From JL08 sp039969355 (GTDB taxonomy: Bacteria; Pseudomonadota; Alphaproteobacteria; Rhodobacterales; Rhodobacteraceae), in contig JBDVOA010000029.1 in the NCBI GenBank assembly GCA_039969355.1, positions 186,001 to 250,000 on the forward strand: DNA of 64,000 nucleotides. The letters run 5' to 3'. Position 1 is the stretch's first letter. The number at the start of each line of letters is the position of its first letter. Position numbers and translations under genes: made by a program. Below the pieces are notes generated by a model. It was not told where the DNA came from and ran no database searches. It saw only the letters and a program-made list of their open reading frames with translations. Below, one piece after another: positions 34,770-44,185 of the stretch.

Positions 34770-36812
34770 TTATCGCTGGCCTTCGCGCAGCCACGCGCCG
34801 ATGATAAATCCGGATGCCAATAACAATACCAACCACGCCGGTAACAGAGGTGTTTGCGTTACGTCGCGTGTTTCGTAAGCGCCGCGCGGAGTGATCCCAA
34901 TCCAGCCACGTCCTGATGCAGGCCGTCCTTCGCGCACTGTGCGGACTCTGGGAATGCCATCTTCAAGACGCAAGATACCTCCGCGCAGTGATGCCACAAT
35001 AGGTGCAAGGACATCGTCGGTCGAAATTGTCTGTTCAAATTCTCGCGGTGCTGCTGGACCCAGACCAATAACGGCTTCGTGAGAACCGTCGTTCAATCGA
35101 TACAGCCCCATGGTCGGGCCATCATAGAGTGCTTCGAAACGGCCCGGCGACACTTCGGTCAAAGGCACTTCGACGTCCGGGCCATCGGGCGGTGTTACGA
35201 TCACCGCTTCGGCGCTGTCTTGCAGCGTCCGGCGAATGATCCGCATAGTCTGACCAGTCGCCTGTGCCCACAGCGCATCTTCTTCAAGCTCAGGTTCCTT
35301 CATCATCCAATGGGCCAACCTGCGGAGAAGTTCCAACTGCGGTCCGCCGCCTTCATATCCCCGACCCCACAACCATGCTTGATCGGACGCCAGCAAGGCA
35401 ACACGGCCTTCGCCCACCCGATCCAGCACGAGTAGCGGTCTGTCATCGACGCCGCTCATGACCACGTCGCCCGATTGTTGCGCCACATCAATCTGACGCA
35501 GCCATCTCCCCCAATCCCCTGCATCTGGCAGTCCGGCCGATACCGGGTGACGTTCGCCAATGTCCGTTACTGTTGGGGTAAAGCCTTCGTCGTAGACCCG
35601 AGCGCTGGGTTCCGCAGGCAGGATCCGGTTAAGAGGAGAGCGATAGAGGCTTTCTGCCCCCGCAAAATCCGGGCCCGCCGCCACCAAAACAGCACCGCCC
35701 TGTTCAACATACCGCGCAACGTTGTCCAGATAGAGCGCCGGCAATATGCCCCGCCGCTTGTACCGGTCAAAAATAATGAGATCAAAGTCATCGATCTTTT
35801 CCAGAAATAGCTCCCTGGTCGGAAACGCGATCAGGGAAAGCTCCCCGACCGGTACACCGTCCTGTTTTTCAGGGGGACGAAGTATTGTGAAGTGGACAAG
35901 ATCGACAGAGCTGTCCGACTTAAGCAAATTGCGCCATGTTCGCCCACCCGCATGGGGTTCGCCGGATACCAACAAAACACGCAACCGGTCGCGAACACCA
36001 TTTATCTGGATCAGGGCCGTGTTGTTACGATCTGTCAGTTCGCCTTCCGCCATCGGGACCGAAAACTGAATCACATTGCGCCCGCTATGGGGCAACGTTA
36101 CCGGCAGCTCGATGTTCTCTCCGATTGGCACTGTGAAAGTTTGTGGCGCCGCCCCATCTACCGAAATGTTAAGTGGCGCAAACGTCTCACCTTGCGGAAC
36201 CGCCCCACTGTCTTCCACGCGCAAGGTGAGCGTCACGGGTTCGCCAATAATTGCAAATGCAGGCGCGTTTTGAACAACCAGTCTGCGATCCCAGTCAGGT
36301 TCTCGCCCTGTCAATAGCAAGTGCATTGGCGCAGGCAATTCCGGTGTGCGGGCAATATCGTGAACTTGACCATCACTCAATGCAATGATTCCAGCAATCC
36401 GCGCGCGCGGTTGTTCGGCAAGTGCCTCGCTAAGGGCGCTCATCAACGCAGTACCGCCGTCGCCCTCACCGTCCGTTACTGTCACGCGCCGCAATTCCGT
36501 GTTTTCACGCGTCGCTAATGCGACACTCAGCGCAGTGACCGCTTCTTCGGTCTGAGCGCGTCTGTCGGACAAGGATTGACTAGCACTTTTGTCTTCCAGC
36601 AGGACAACGATGTCCGTCAATGGATTGCGATCTTCCTGCTGGAATGCAGGACCAGAAAGCGCGCCCAGAATTACCGCTCCCGCCAGAAACCGAAGTGCCC
36701 ACCCCGAAAGACCACGCCAAAGCGCGAGTCCTATCCCCAGCATCGTCACGGCAGCAAGGGCAACCAGAAACGGCCAAGGGACCAGCGGGTCAAAAATAAC
36801 AAACTGCGTCAT
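34770..36812 (-). CDS. Membrane-anchored VWA-like / glutamine-amidotransferase-fold protein
   Basis: Membrane protein of 680 residues, last gene of the MoxR-BatA type cluster. There are two N-terminal helices (WPFLVALAAVTMLGIGLALW, LRFLAGAVILGALSG) and one near the C-terminus (LPAWLVLLLASGFIIGAWL). The periplasmic part begins with a VWA-like stretch (DIVVLLEDKSASQSL, near residue 67; IIALSDGQVHD near 140). It continues with a class I amidotransferase-like fold (VLLVSGEPHAGGRTWRNLL) seen in such clusters. It is co-transcribed with the DUF4159 gene (ATGA overlap). Function is unknown; the cluster is usually tied to envelope or stress processes. Confidence 0.8.
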   Translation of the reverse strand: MTQFVIFDPLVPWPFLVALAAVTMLGIGLALWRGLSGWALRFLAGAVILGALSGPAFQQEDRNPLTDIVVLLEDKSASQSLSDRRAQTEEAVTALSVALATRENTELRRVTVTDGEGDGGTALMSALSEALAEQPRARIAGIIALSDGQVHDIARTPELPAPMHLLLTGREPDWDRRLVVQNAPAFAIIGEPVTLTLRVEDSGAVPQGETFAPLNISVDGAAPQTFTVPIGENIELPVTLPHSGRNVIQFSVPMAEGELTDRNNTALIQINGVRDRLRVLLVSGEPHAGGRTWRNLLKSDSSVDLVHFTILRPPEKQDGVPVGELSLIAFPTRELFLEKIDDFDLIIFDRYKRRGILPALYLDNVARYVEQGGAVLVAAGPDFAGAESLYRSPLNRILPAEPSARVYDEGFTPTVTDIGERHPVSAGLPDAGDWGRWLRQIDVAQQSGDVVMSGVDDRPLLVLDRVGEGRVALLASDQAWLWGRGYEGGGPQLELLRRLAHWMMKEPELEEDALWAQATGQTMRIIRRTLQDSAEAVIVTPPDGPDVEVPLTEVSPGRFEALYDGPTMGLYRLNDGSHEAVIGLGPAAPREFEQTISTDDVLAPIVASLRGGILRLEDGIPRVRTVREGRPASGRGWIGITPRGAYETRDVTQTPLLPAWLVLLLASGFIIGAWLREGQR

Positions 36813-39568
36813 TGGCCCAACCTGTCAAGTAGTGCCGGGACATGTACCTGATCCGACTTATAATTGCCGGTCAGCACATGCATGATCAGATTCATGCCAA
36901 AACGATAGGCCAGTTCGCGTTGTCGCTCGCCGGAGAACCCGCGCCCGATGGGGAACGCAGGTCCGCCTCTGTCATTCATTGCCCAAGCTGCAGCCCAGTC
37001 GTTGCCGCCAATGACGACCGGTGTCACCCCATCATTTAGGTTGCGAAACGGCATGCCTTCAATCTGCTCTGCATTTGGTGGCGCAGCTTCGACCCAAACT
37101 TCACGGCTGGTGTGGCGCCCAGGAAAATCCTGCAGCAGGTAAAACGTACGTGTCAGCACATGGTCTGACGGCAGCGGCTCTAGGGGTGGAATAATCAATT
37201 GCCGCGCCAGATCCTGAAGCTTGCGCCCATTGGGGCTGGCGGCGCCAAAACGCGCAATATCCGCATCGCGCGTATCAAACAAGATCATCCCGCCTGACCG
37301 GAGGTATTCATTCAGTTTTGCATAGGCGTCACCCGATGGCGTAGGTTGATCGGGTGTTATGGGCCAATATAGGAATGGAAAGAAAGCTAGTTCATCCGCC
37401 TCCAGATTAATACTCGCAGGTGTTGCAGGCTCAACGGAGGTGCGTTGCGACAATACTTCTGACAGACCGACCAAACCAGAGCGGGCTGCATCATCGACCG
37501 CTCGATTGCCCGTAATAACATGACCGAGTACCAATTCGTCGGTCGCAGCCAGAGCAAAGTCATCGTCGCTTTGGGCATCCGCCGGTATTGTTCCAAAGGG
37601 CAGAAAAAGAATCGCCAAAAGTGCAGCAGCAGCGCGTGCGCCAAGCAGACGGCCGGAAAGTGCAAGCGAGGCGATCACATCAAACAAAAGTAAGGCAATG
37701 GCTGCTCCCAGCAAGATCCCCCCCACCGGCAATTCCGCCTGAACAGTCATTCCGACTACCGGAATCCGAGCTGGCCAGCTTGCCGGTGTGAGGACCGTGT
37801 CAGCACCTACGACATTGCGGGCAATGCGACGGTCCCCTGAGGCGTATAAACCTGGCTGCAGATTTGGCCCAACTGGGGCTTCCGCCAGATCTAGGCCTTC
37901 AATACCCGGCAAATTGCCGGCATCTGACAGGCCTCCAAACCCGTCAAGAATCTGAATAGGCGTCCATGTAGTTCCTTCCAGTTCAGTTGCACTGGGCGTT
38001 TTGGCGCTTGATGACACGGCCAATCGTTCCAGCATCTCAACAAATAGTCCGGACAATGGCAGGGTCGACCATTCTGCGTTGGCTGTTACGTGAAACAGCA
38101 CGATCTGACCATCGCCAAGTGACTTTTGCGTCACCAGCGGCGTTCCGTCTTGCAGCTCCGCAATGACGCTCGAGGCAAGGCTGGCGTCAGGTTGCGCCAG
38201 AACCTGAGCGGTTACCCGAACATCCTCGGGTATTTGCAACCCAAAGAACGGCGAAGTTTCTGAAAATGGAGCAAGAGCTTTGGGTTCGCCCCAACTCATC
38301 GCGCCACCCACAGTACGACCTCCTGCCCTTAGCCTTACTGGCATGAGCGGATGTTCATCAGCACGGCTGACATCGCTTGCCGCGAGTTTCGGTCCGGCAA
38401 AGCGGAGCAACATGCCCCCACTTTCGACCCACTCCAACAGGGCCGCTTCTTCTGCGGCGGAAAGTGTTGCCACATCTGCCATAGCTATTACATCCGGATT
38501 GGCGGGCAAAAAGTCCATCAGTGCGCCGTTGATCAGGTCTGCGGTCGGGACCAAAGCTTGCTCCAGATAATGCAGCGGCGAAAGCAGCTCCAGCCCTTCG
38601 CGATCCTCGCGCCCAGACATCAACGCTACTTCGCGGCGCCGCAAACTGTCGTCAGATAAAGATACAGCACCGGCGGATCGCTGGCCTTGTATCTCAAATT
38701 TGGTCAGCCGGGCGCGCAGTTCAGAAGGCAACGAAAGCGCTACTTGTGCTTCCTGCATCCCTGTGTCGAATACAGCAGGGACGCTCGCCAATATTCGCGC
38801 GTTTCCGGCAGGATCACGACCATGCGCAAGCAGCATAACTTCGCGGGCACCGCCCTCAGCAGAACGGCGGGCTGTTAACTGGACGGCTCCGTCCTCGAAC
38901 GTCGCTGGTTGTAATGCCAATACCTCATTTGCGCTTTGATAAACCCGCACAGGCCCACGTTCTTCCAGCGCCGCCAGCAATTCATCCTGGCCCTCATAGG
39001 TCAATCCATCTGACATCCAGTAGGTTTCAAAGCTGTCATTGCCCAGCAAATCAACAGTCTGCGAAATCAGCCTCGCATCAGGGGTCCACGGTTTTGGTTT
39101 CAACCCTGCCATACGGGCGGCCCAGACATCGGCTGATTGAAAGACGAGGGGCTCAGGCGCGGTCAAATGTATCATGGCCACTGTGCGCCCTGCGCGCCCG
39201 GCTTCTGTCAATTGCGCCTCGATTACGTCCATTTTAGCTGGCCAGCGGGTCGCCCCGGCCCAACTGGAATCGAGCACAAACAACAAGGGTCCGCTACCAG
39301 TGCGATCCTGCGAAGGGTTTAAAACCGGTCCGGCGAGACCAAGAATAACCGCCGCGACCGCCAGCATGCGCAGCAACAAAAGCCACCACGGCGTTCGGTC
39401 TGACACGCTTTCGTCATCGGTGAGCCCCAGCAACAGCGCCACACCCGGAAATCGACGTCGAATTGGCGCTGGAGGTACGGCCCTCAGGATCAGCCAAAGC
39501 GCAGGCAACGCAAGCAACCCCAGTAATAGCCAGGGCGCAGTAAAGCCTATGCCGCCCAAAACGGTCAT
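36809..39568 (-). CDS. BatA / DUF4159 membrane protein
   Basis: Protein of 919 residues. It starts with an N-terminal BatA-type segment (GFTAPWLLLGLLALPALWLIL, then PIRRRFPGVALLLGL) and a second helix near residue 65, has a VWA-like periplasmic region, a helix pair near 630-680, and a C-terminal DUF4159 domain (FFPFLYWPITPDQ...LNEYLRSGGMILFDTRDADI, near 760-800; final LIMHVLTGNYKSDQ). ATG 39568 is used; the frame extends 28 residues further but those overlap the DUF58 gene. It belongs to the MoxR-DUF58-BatA operon. Molecular role is unproven. Confidence 0.85.
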   Translation of the reverse strand: MTVLGGIGFTAPWLLLGLLALPALWLILRAVPPAPIRRRFPGVALLLGLTDDESVSDRTPWWLLLLRMLAVAAVILGLAGPVLNPSQDRTGSGPLLFVLDSSWAGATRWPAKMDVIEAQLTEAGRAGRTVAMIHLTAPEPLVFQSADVWAARMAGLKPKPWTPDARLISQTVDLLGNDSFETYWMSDGLTYEGQDELLAALEERGPVRVYQSANEVLALQPATFEDGAVQLTARRSAEGGAREVMLLAHGRDPAGNARILASVPAVFDTGMQEAQVALSLPSELRARLTKFEIQGQRSAGAVSLSDDSLRRREVALMSGREDREGLELLSPLHYLEQALVPTADLINGALMDFLPANPDVIAMADVATLSAAEEAALLEWVESGGMLLRFAGPKLAASDVSRADEHPLMPVRLRAGGRTVGGAMSWGEPKALAPFSETSPFFGLQIPEDVRVTAQVLAQPDASLASSVIAELQDGTPLVTQKSLGDGQIVLFHVTANAEWSTLPLSGLFVEMLERLAVSSSAKTPSATELEGTTWTPIQILDGFGGLSDAGNLPGIEGLDLAEAPVGPNLQPGLYASGDRRIARNVVGADTVLTPASWPARIPVVGMTVQAELPVGGILLGAAIALLLFDVIASLALSGRLLGARAAAALLAILFLPFGTIPADAQSDDDFALAATDELVLGHVITGNRAVDDAARSGLVGLSEVLSQRTSVEPATPASINLEADELAFFPFLYWPITPDQPTPSGDAYAKLNEYLRSGGMILFDTRDADIARFGAASPNGRKLQDLARQLIIPPLEPLPSDHVLTRTFYLLQDFPGRHTSREVWVEAAPPNAEQIEGMPFRNLNDGVTPVVIGGNDWAAAWAMNDRGGPAFPIGRGFSGERQRELAYRFGMNLIMHVLTGNYKSDQVHVPALLDRLGQ

Positions 39569-40440
39569 ACCTGCTCCTTGTCGAGCGCGCGATACAGCCA
39601 CAAGAGTGCAGTTTGAGCAGAACTGTTTGTGTGGTGCACGCTGTATTGCCAACCTGTTACAGCGGCGAGCGCCTGCAGTTCTTCCTTACGAGCCGCCAAC
39701 CGGTCCAGATAACGCGATTTCAACTCCCCGGCTTTGAGTGTCTCATGCACCAGCGTACCAGCCATGCTTTCGAATACTGTACGACCTTGAAAAGGGAATG
39801 CTTCCTCTGCTGGATCCAGAACATGAAGAAGGATGCCCCGCACGCCCCGATCCGCCGCCTTGGTTAACGCCAGCCGTGCGCCAGCAATATCGCCCATGAA
39901 ATCAGAAATAAAGACCGCGCGGGCATGCGGAATCATCGCACGCGACTCAGGTTCGGCATAATCTGCATCAGCGTCTTCGGAAAAGGCTTCTGCCAGTCTC
40001 AAAACCTGCGTATTGCCGCGCCGGGGCGGCAGCGTGGTACCCGTAAGACCTACGCGCTCTCCGCCGCGAACAAGCAGGATGGCAATCGCCAAACCGATCA
40101 GCCGCGCCCTGTCAGATTTTTGCGGCAGGTCCGGAGTAGAGGCGAACCGCATTGACGCACTTTGATCCACCCATAACATCACCGACTGCGCAATCTGCCA
40201 CTCTCGTTCGCGAACGAATTGCATGTCCCCTCGCGCTGAGCGACGGTGGTCAATCATGCGGCGGCTATCGCCCAGTTGCGCCGGACGGTACTGCCAGAAG
40301 TCATCTCCCAGGCCGGACTTGCGCCGACCATGATCGCCTAGCAGAACTGTCCCTGCTAAATGCTCAGCTCGCGCTAGCAATGGGGGCAAACGTGCAGCCT
40401 GTTCTTCGGCCCGTTCGCGTAGGGAAATCTGTTGGGTCAC
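39565..40440 (-). CDS. DUF58 domain protein
   Basis: Protein of 291 residues with the DUF58 pattern: HLAGTVLLGDHGRRKSGLGDDFWQYRPAQLGDSRRMIDHRRSARGD, then a VWA-like metal-site MLWVDQSASMRF near residue 108 and AVFISDFMGDI near 175. It overlaps both neighbours by ATGA and links the MoxR ATPase to the BatA-like protein. In this family the VWA-type domain probably binds a partner under control of MoxR; the target is not known. Confidence 0.9.
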   Translation of the reverse strand: MTQQISLRERAEEQAARLPPLLARAEHLAGTVLLGDHGRRKSGLGDDFWQYRPAQLGDSRRMIDHRRSARGDMQFVREREWQIAQSVMLWVDQSASMRFASTPDLPQKSDRARLIGLAIAILLVRGGERVGLTGTTLPPRRGNTQVLRLAEAFSEDADADYAEPESRAMIPHARAVFISDFMGDIAGARLALTKAADRGVRGILLHVLDPAEEAFPFQGRTVFESMAGTLVHETLKAGELKSRYLDRLAARKEELQALAAVTGWQYSVHHTNSSAQTALLWLYRALDKEQV

Positions 40441-41444
40441 GCCGCGGCACGTGTTTGGGCAAGCGAAGCTGCAGTCGTATCAATGAGGTCTGACAGACTA
40501 TCGCCACGAGCACGCGCTGCAAAATTTAATGCCATGCGATGCGACAATACCGGACGGGCCATATCGATCACGTCTTCGGCCGACGGTGCCAAACGCCCCT
40601 GAAGCAACGCGCTTGCGCGCACCGTCATCATCAATGCCTGAGCAGCGCGGGGACCGGGACCCCACGCGACAGTTTCGCGCACCCGCTCTGACGCACCCGG
40701 TTCATCCGGGCGAAATGCACGCACCAGATCAAGGATCATTTCAACGACGCTTTCTCCCACTGGCATGCGCCGCAACAGCGTTTGTGCGGTCAACAACTCG
40801 CCCGTCGTAAACACTTCGGTCGACTCGTCCTCAGTCGCACCCGTTGTCGCAATCAGAATATCCCTTTCTGTGTCGCGCGAAGGATAATTCACGTCGATCT
40901 GCACCAGAAAACGATCTAATTGCGCCTCGGGTAGCGGATATGTACCCTCCTGTTCAATCGGATTTTGTGTCGCCAATACATGAAATGGCTGATCAAGCGG
41001 GCGATCTTCTCCCGCAACGGTCACGGTATGTTCTTGCATCGCCTGCAACAGGGCAGACTGGGTTCTCGGGCTGGCCCGGTTAATCTCGTCGGCCATGAGC
41101 AACTGGCAAAAAATCGGACCAGGCACGAACCGGAATGAACGTGTACCATCGTCGGCAGTATCAAGAACTTCGGAGCCAAGAATATCTGCAGGCATCAGAT
41201 CCGGGGTGAACTGAATGCGCTTGCCATTCAGTCCCATCACGGTCGACAGGGTTTCTACCAGACGCGTTTTCCCAAGCCCCGGCAAACCAATGAGCAGTCC
41301 GTGGCCACCACACAAGAGCGCTGTCAAAGTCAGATCCACGACACGCTCCTGCCCGATGAACCGGCGCGTGATCGATGCCTTGGCCGCGGTCAGCTTTTCT
41401 TCCAGCGCTTCGATCTGTTGCACGAGGTCTGCGTGATCTGTCAT
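40437..41444 (-). CDS. MoxR-family AAA+ ATPase
   Basis: Chaperone-type ATPase of 335 residues. Walker A is GLPGLGKT with Lys 59, Walker B is LLMADEINRASPRTQSALLQAMQE near residue 120, and a sensor-like QNPIEQEGTYPLPEAQLDRF follows. ATG 41444 is used; the frame extends 33 residues upstream without a likely start. First gene of a four-gene operon with DUF58, BatA/DUF4159 and the VWA-like membrane protein, an arrangement known from many bacteria. It is divergent from DUF1285 with a 59-base gap. Confidence 0.94.
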   Translation of the reverse strand: MTDHADLVQQIEALEEKLTAAKASITRRFIGQERVVDLTLTALLCGGHGLLIGLPGLGKTRLVETLSTVMGLNGKRIQFTPDLMPADILGSEVLDTADDGTRSFRFVPGPIFCQLLMADEINRASPRTQSALLQAMQEHTVTVAGEDRPLDQPFHVLATQNPIEQEGTYPLPEAQLDRFLVQIDVNYPSRDTERDILIATTGATEDESTEVFTTGELLTAQTLLRRMPVGESVVEMILDLVRAFRPDEPGASERVRETVAWGPGPRAAQALMMTVRASALLQGRLAPSAEDVIDMARPVLSHRMALNFAARARGDSLSDLIDTTAASLAQTRAAA

Positions 41445-41503
41445 GGCTATCTGTCTCCCGACGATTATATACTTTAGATAGGAGTGTATCGCGCGAAACG
41501 GAA

Positions 41504-42094
41504 ATGGCAAAAGCAATGAGTGGACAAATAAATGTGACTCCAACCGCAGAAGGTCTCATCGCCTCTGTCAAATCGACTAAAAGCCGCGGCTTGCCGCCTG
41601 TTCATCTGTGGAATCCCCCGTTCTGCGGTGATCTGGACATCCGGATCGCGCGAGATGGCACATGGTTTTATCTGGGCACACCATTTGGACGCTTGGAATT
41701 GGTCAAATTGTTCTCATCCATCCTCAAACTGGAAGACGGCAAGTATTTTCTTGTTACACCGGTGGAAAAGGTCGGGATAACAGTTGATGACGCCCCTTTT
41801 GTTGCCGTGGACTTTGATGTTTCGGGCGCGGGTGCTGAGCAGGTTCTGACATTCGAAACGCACGTTGGCGATTTCGCGGCGGCGGGCCCGGAACATGTCA
41901 TTCGCGTTGTGCGTGACCCTGAAACCGGAGAACCCTCGCCTTACATCATGATCCGCGCGGGTCTGGAGGCACTGATAGACCGCAAAAGCTTCTATCGGCT
42001 GGTCGATATCGGTACCCATCATGACGAGTGGTTTGGGTTGTGGTCCTCCGGGCAGTTTTTCCCGATCATCCCGTCAGATGAACTGACTGAGTGA
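41504..42094 (+). CDS. DUF1285 family protein
   Basis: Soluble protein of 196 residues with the DUF1285 core: PPVHLWNPPFCGDLDIRIARDGTWFYLGTPFGRLELVKLFSSIL followed by KYFLVTPVEKVGITVDDAPFVAVDF. Function is unknown. ATG 41504 follows GAAACGGAA weakly; a second ATG at 41516 is as likely. It is divergent from the MoxR gene, an arrangement seen in other Rhodobacterales, which suggests shared regulation. Confidence 0.85.
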   Translation: MAKAMSGQINVTPTAEGLIASVKSTKSRGLPPVHLWNPPFCGDLDIRIARDGTWFYLGTPFGRLELVKLFSSILKLEDGKYFLVTPVEKVGITVDDAPFVAVDFDVSGAGAEQVLTFETHVGDFAAAGPEHVIRVVRDPETGEPSPYIMIRAGLEALIDRKSFYRLVDIGTHHDEWFGLWSSGQFFPIIPSDELTE

Positions 42095-42139
42095 CAGGCA
42101 CTTCTTTAATCAGGCCCTTGTATTGATGGGATAACGATC

Positions 42140-42895
42140 ATGCCACGTTTCGCCGCCAACCTGACCCTCTTGTTTGACGAACTGCCCTATCTGGATCGCT
42201 TTGACGCGGCTGCTGCCGCAGGTTTTGAAGCGGTGGAAATCCTGTTTCCCTACGAATTCGCCGCCAAGGAAACCAGCCGCGCTTTGATCGCAAATGGCCT
42301 CGAGCTAGTGTTGATCAATGCGCCGCCTCCAAATTACACCGGTGGAGAGCGAGGATTTGCTGCTGTGCCGGGTGGTCGGCAGCGCTTTCAGCACGATATC
42401 CGGCGGGTTTTGCGGTATGCGGATGTACTCAAGCCAAAAATCGTCCACGTCATGTCTGGTGCTGCCAACGGGTCCGATGCCAGAACGACATTTGTTGAAA
42501 ACCTTCAATGGGCTGCTGACAATGCACCCGCACAGCGCTTTACGATCGAGCCACTTAACTCCGTTGATCAGCCGGGATATTTTCTGAATGACTATGATCT
42601 TGCAATTGGCGTGCTCGACGCAGTGAACAGGCCCAATGTCGGACTGCAGTATGACACCTATCATGCCCAGATGATCACAGGCGATGCAATGGCAGTCTGG
42701 CACGCGGTCGGTAATCATGCGGTTCATGTCCAGGTCGGAAGCGCACCCGGGCGACATGAACCTGGCGCTGGCAATATGGATTTTCCGGCGCTGTTTGCCG
42801 CCATTGACGCTGATGGGTACGACGGCTGGGTCAGTGCTGAATACCACTCTACTGGCCTCACGGAAGCTTGCCTTGAATGGATGCAATCAGCCTAG
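42140..42895 (+). CDS. hyi: Hydroxypyruvate isomerase family (TIM barrel)
   Basis: Cytoplasmic xylose-isomerase-like TIM-barrel enzyme of 251 residues that interconverts hydroxypyruvate and tartronate semialdehyde. It shows MPRFAANLTLLFDELPYLDRF at the start, a glutamate in TIEPLNSVDQPGYF near residue 137, GLQYDTYHAQMITGD near 172, and GWVSAEYHSTG near the end (metal and catalytic Glu positions). It is monocistronic here; no gcl or glxR gene lies next to it. A weak hairpin with TTTT follows at about 42951. Confidence 0.88.
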   Translation: MPRFAANLTLLFDELPYLDRFDAAAAAGFEAVEILFPYEFAAKETSRALIANGLELVLINAPPPNYTGGERGFAAVPGGRQRFQHDIRRVLRYADVLKPKIVHVMSGAANGSDARTTFVENLQWAADNAPAQRFTIEPLNSVDQPGYFLNDYDLAIGVLDAVNRPNVGLQYDTYHAQMITGDAMAVWHAVGNHAVHVQVGSAPGRHEPGAGNMDFPALFAAIDADGYDGWVSAEYHSTGLTEACLEWMQSA

Positions 42896-43390
42896 AGTTT
42901 CAGTGGTTTAATCGACACCCATGCTGAGAAGAGCTTTGACGTTTTTCATCACCCCACAACGGCGGGGTTTTCGACATCAGGTCCAAGGCCAGCGAGATCG
43001 GCCCATCGATCCCCGATCCGATGATGAGGGCGGCCGCCGGTTGAAGCAGCTAATAACCACGTGCATGTCCTCTGCTATATCTGGCCTGATCATCATACCG
43101 GGGCAAACGTCGCCAAAGCTCTGATCAGAGCGGCCCTGAGAAGGGTGACTTAAAGCAATTCCACTGTTTTTGTTGCCCGAACGCATGCAATTGGTTCGGA
43201 CCAGGCTTTATTCCAGGTATTGAAGATCGCTGACGTCGAGTATTTGTATCAATTTAGTAGTCTAGCCACGAAGTGTTTCACCCAAATTTATCATTTGTAT
43301 ATCGTGGGCTGGGCTCAGTTATTGCCATATTGGCAAGAATTCACAAGAAAATGGCCGCTGCGCGCAAAAAGGCACCGCTGTTTCTTCTTA
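42896..43390. other. Non-coding accessory DNA after hyi
   Basis: No credible gene was found. Bases about 42951-42972 hold a short ACCCC/GGGGT stem followed by TTTT that could end hyi transcription. Short frames (42921-43124 on plus, 42977-43186 on minus) look like shadows and resemble nothing I recognise. Confidence 0.5.
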
Positions 43391-43550
43391 TGTCGGGATC
43401 AATGGTCCACGAGAGACCAATACGCAAGCTAACTTAGGTCTTGATTGATCGCCCAAACTCCACTCACGGATGGGGATTTAGGTATTCTATCTCCCCCGAG
43501 TGCGGTCTCGATCAGTGGCACCGGATGGGGAACCCGGTGCCACTTTTTTT
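43391..43550 (+). ncRNA. Candidate structured small RNA
   Basis: Three consecutive stems are visible. Stem 1 joins GGGATCAAT (43395-43403) to ATTGATC-CCC (43444-43454, one bulged G) and encloses a TGGTC/GACCA hairpin (43403-43419). Stem 2 pairs GGGGAT with AT(C)TCCCC at 43472-43496. Stem 3 is a strong terminator, AGTGGCACCGG with CCGGTGCCACT followed by TTTTTTT (43514-43550). No ORF fits. The 5' end and promoter are not clear; a TATGTC-like box near 43389 is a guess. It matches no family that I can name. Confidence 0.45.
43514..43550 (+). terminator. Strong rho-independent terminator
   Basis: An 11-bp perfect stem (AGTGGCACCGG / CCGGTGCCACT) with a nine-base loop is followed by seven T residues on the plus strand only. 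There is no protein-coding gene within 600 bases upstream on this strand, so it probably ends a small RNA. Confidence 0.85.
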
Positions 43551-43644
43551 GATAGTGTCGTAAACTCCAGCATGAATTGAGACAGAGGCTACATACACGG
43601 CTTCGTCAACTTGCGGGTTCTGATCTGAAATCGTACCTATCAGC

Positions 43645-43899
43645 ATGTCAAAAGCCAAACATTCCAGAATTTTCAAGGGTTACAGTTTTCCGCCTGAGAT
43701 CATTGCCTGTGCGGTCTGGCGCTATTTTCGGTTTTCATTGAACCTGCGCGATGTCGAACATCTAATTGCGACGCGCAGCATTTTCGTGAGCTATGAGACG
43801 ATCCGGAATTGGATTGGCAAATTTGGTACAAAATATCACGCTTCCATCCGGTGTGATCGGCCTTAGCTGTCTAACAAATGGCGCCTTGATAAAGTGTAG
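43645..43899 (+). pseudogene. IS6-family transposase, N-terminal remnant
   Basis: The frame starts with MSKAKHSRIFKGYSFPPEIIACAVWRYFRFSLNLRDVEHLIATRSIFVSYETIRNWI, the helix-turn-helix start of IS6/IS26-type transposases. A TAG at 43864-43866 interrupts it, after which the same frame reads LSNKWRLDKV, the next conserved block (normally near WHLDE), and then two more stops. The DDE domain is absent. No complete element or clear inverted repeats were found; an AGTGTCGTAAACTCC stretch at about 43555 could be a worn left end. Confidence 0.75.
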
Positions 43900-43934
43900 T
43901 GATGTTATGCTTCCGCATGCCTAAGAAATTTCTT

Positions 43935-44168
43935 CTAATGGGCACACTTGGCGGTCGAGGCATTCTTCGAGATCGAGAACCCCTTGGCGTCGTCCTCGAC
44001 CACAAGGATCATCGAAAGCTTCCATACCGCCGCGAGGTTCTTCGCTTCATGAAACGCGCCTTGATTGGCCGCACCTTCGTCGATGAACGACACGGCAACG
44101 CCCGGCTTGTCCCGGATCTGTCAGGAACGCGCCGCCCTTGCCGCTGGTCCCTTGCCCCGCGCGATGAA
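43935..44168 (-). pseudogene. Remnant of TPP-dependent dehydrogenase E1 alpha (acetoin-type)
   Basis: On the minus strand one frame reads FIARGKGPAARAAR, then a TGA stop, then a segment beginning IRDKPGVAVSFIDEGAANQG and continuing FHEAKNLAAVWKLSMILVVEDD to KNASTAKCAH. This matches the thiamine-pyrophosphate binding region (GDGAANQG...FHE.LNLAAVWKLP) of acetoin or pyruvate dehydrogenase E1 alpha subunits. Only about 75 codons remain, with a nonsense codon and missing ends, so it is a decayed fragment lying directly after the IS6 remnant. Confidence 0.65.
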
Positions 44169-44185
44169 GCCAGACCCCAGTTTGG

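Noticed and set aside
42921..43186. Short frames after hyi thought to be transposase pieces
   Set aside because: No recognisable transposase motif in any of the six frames.
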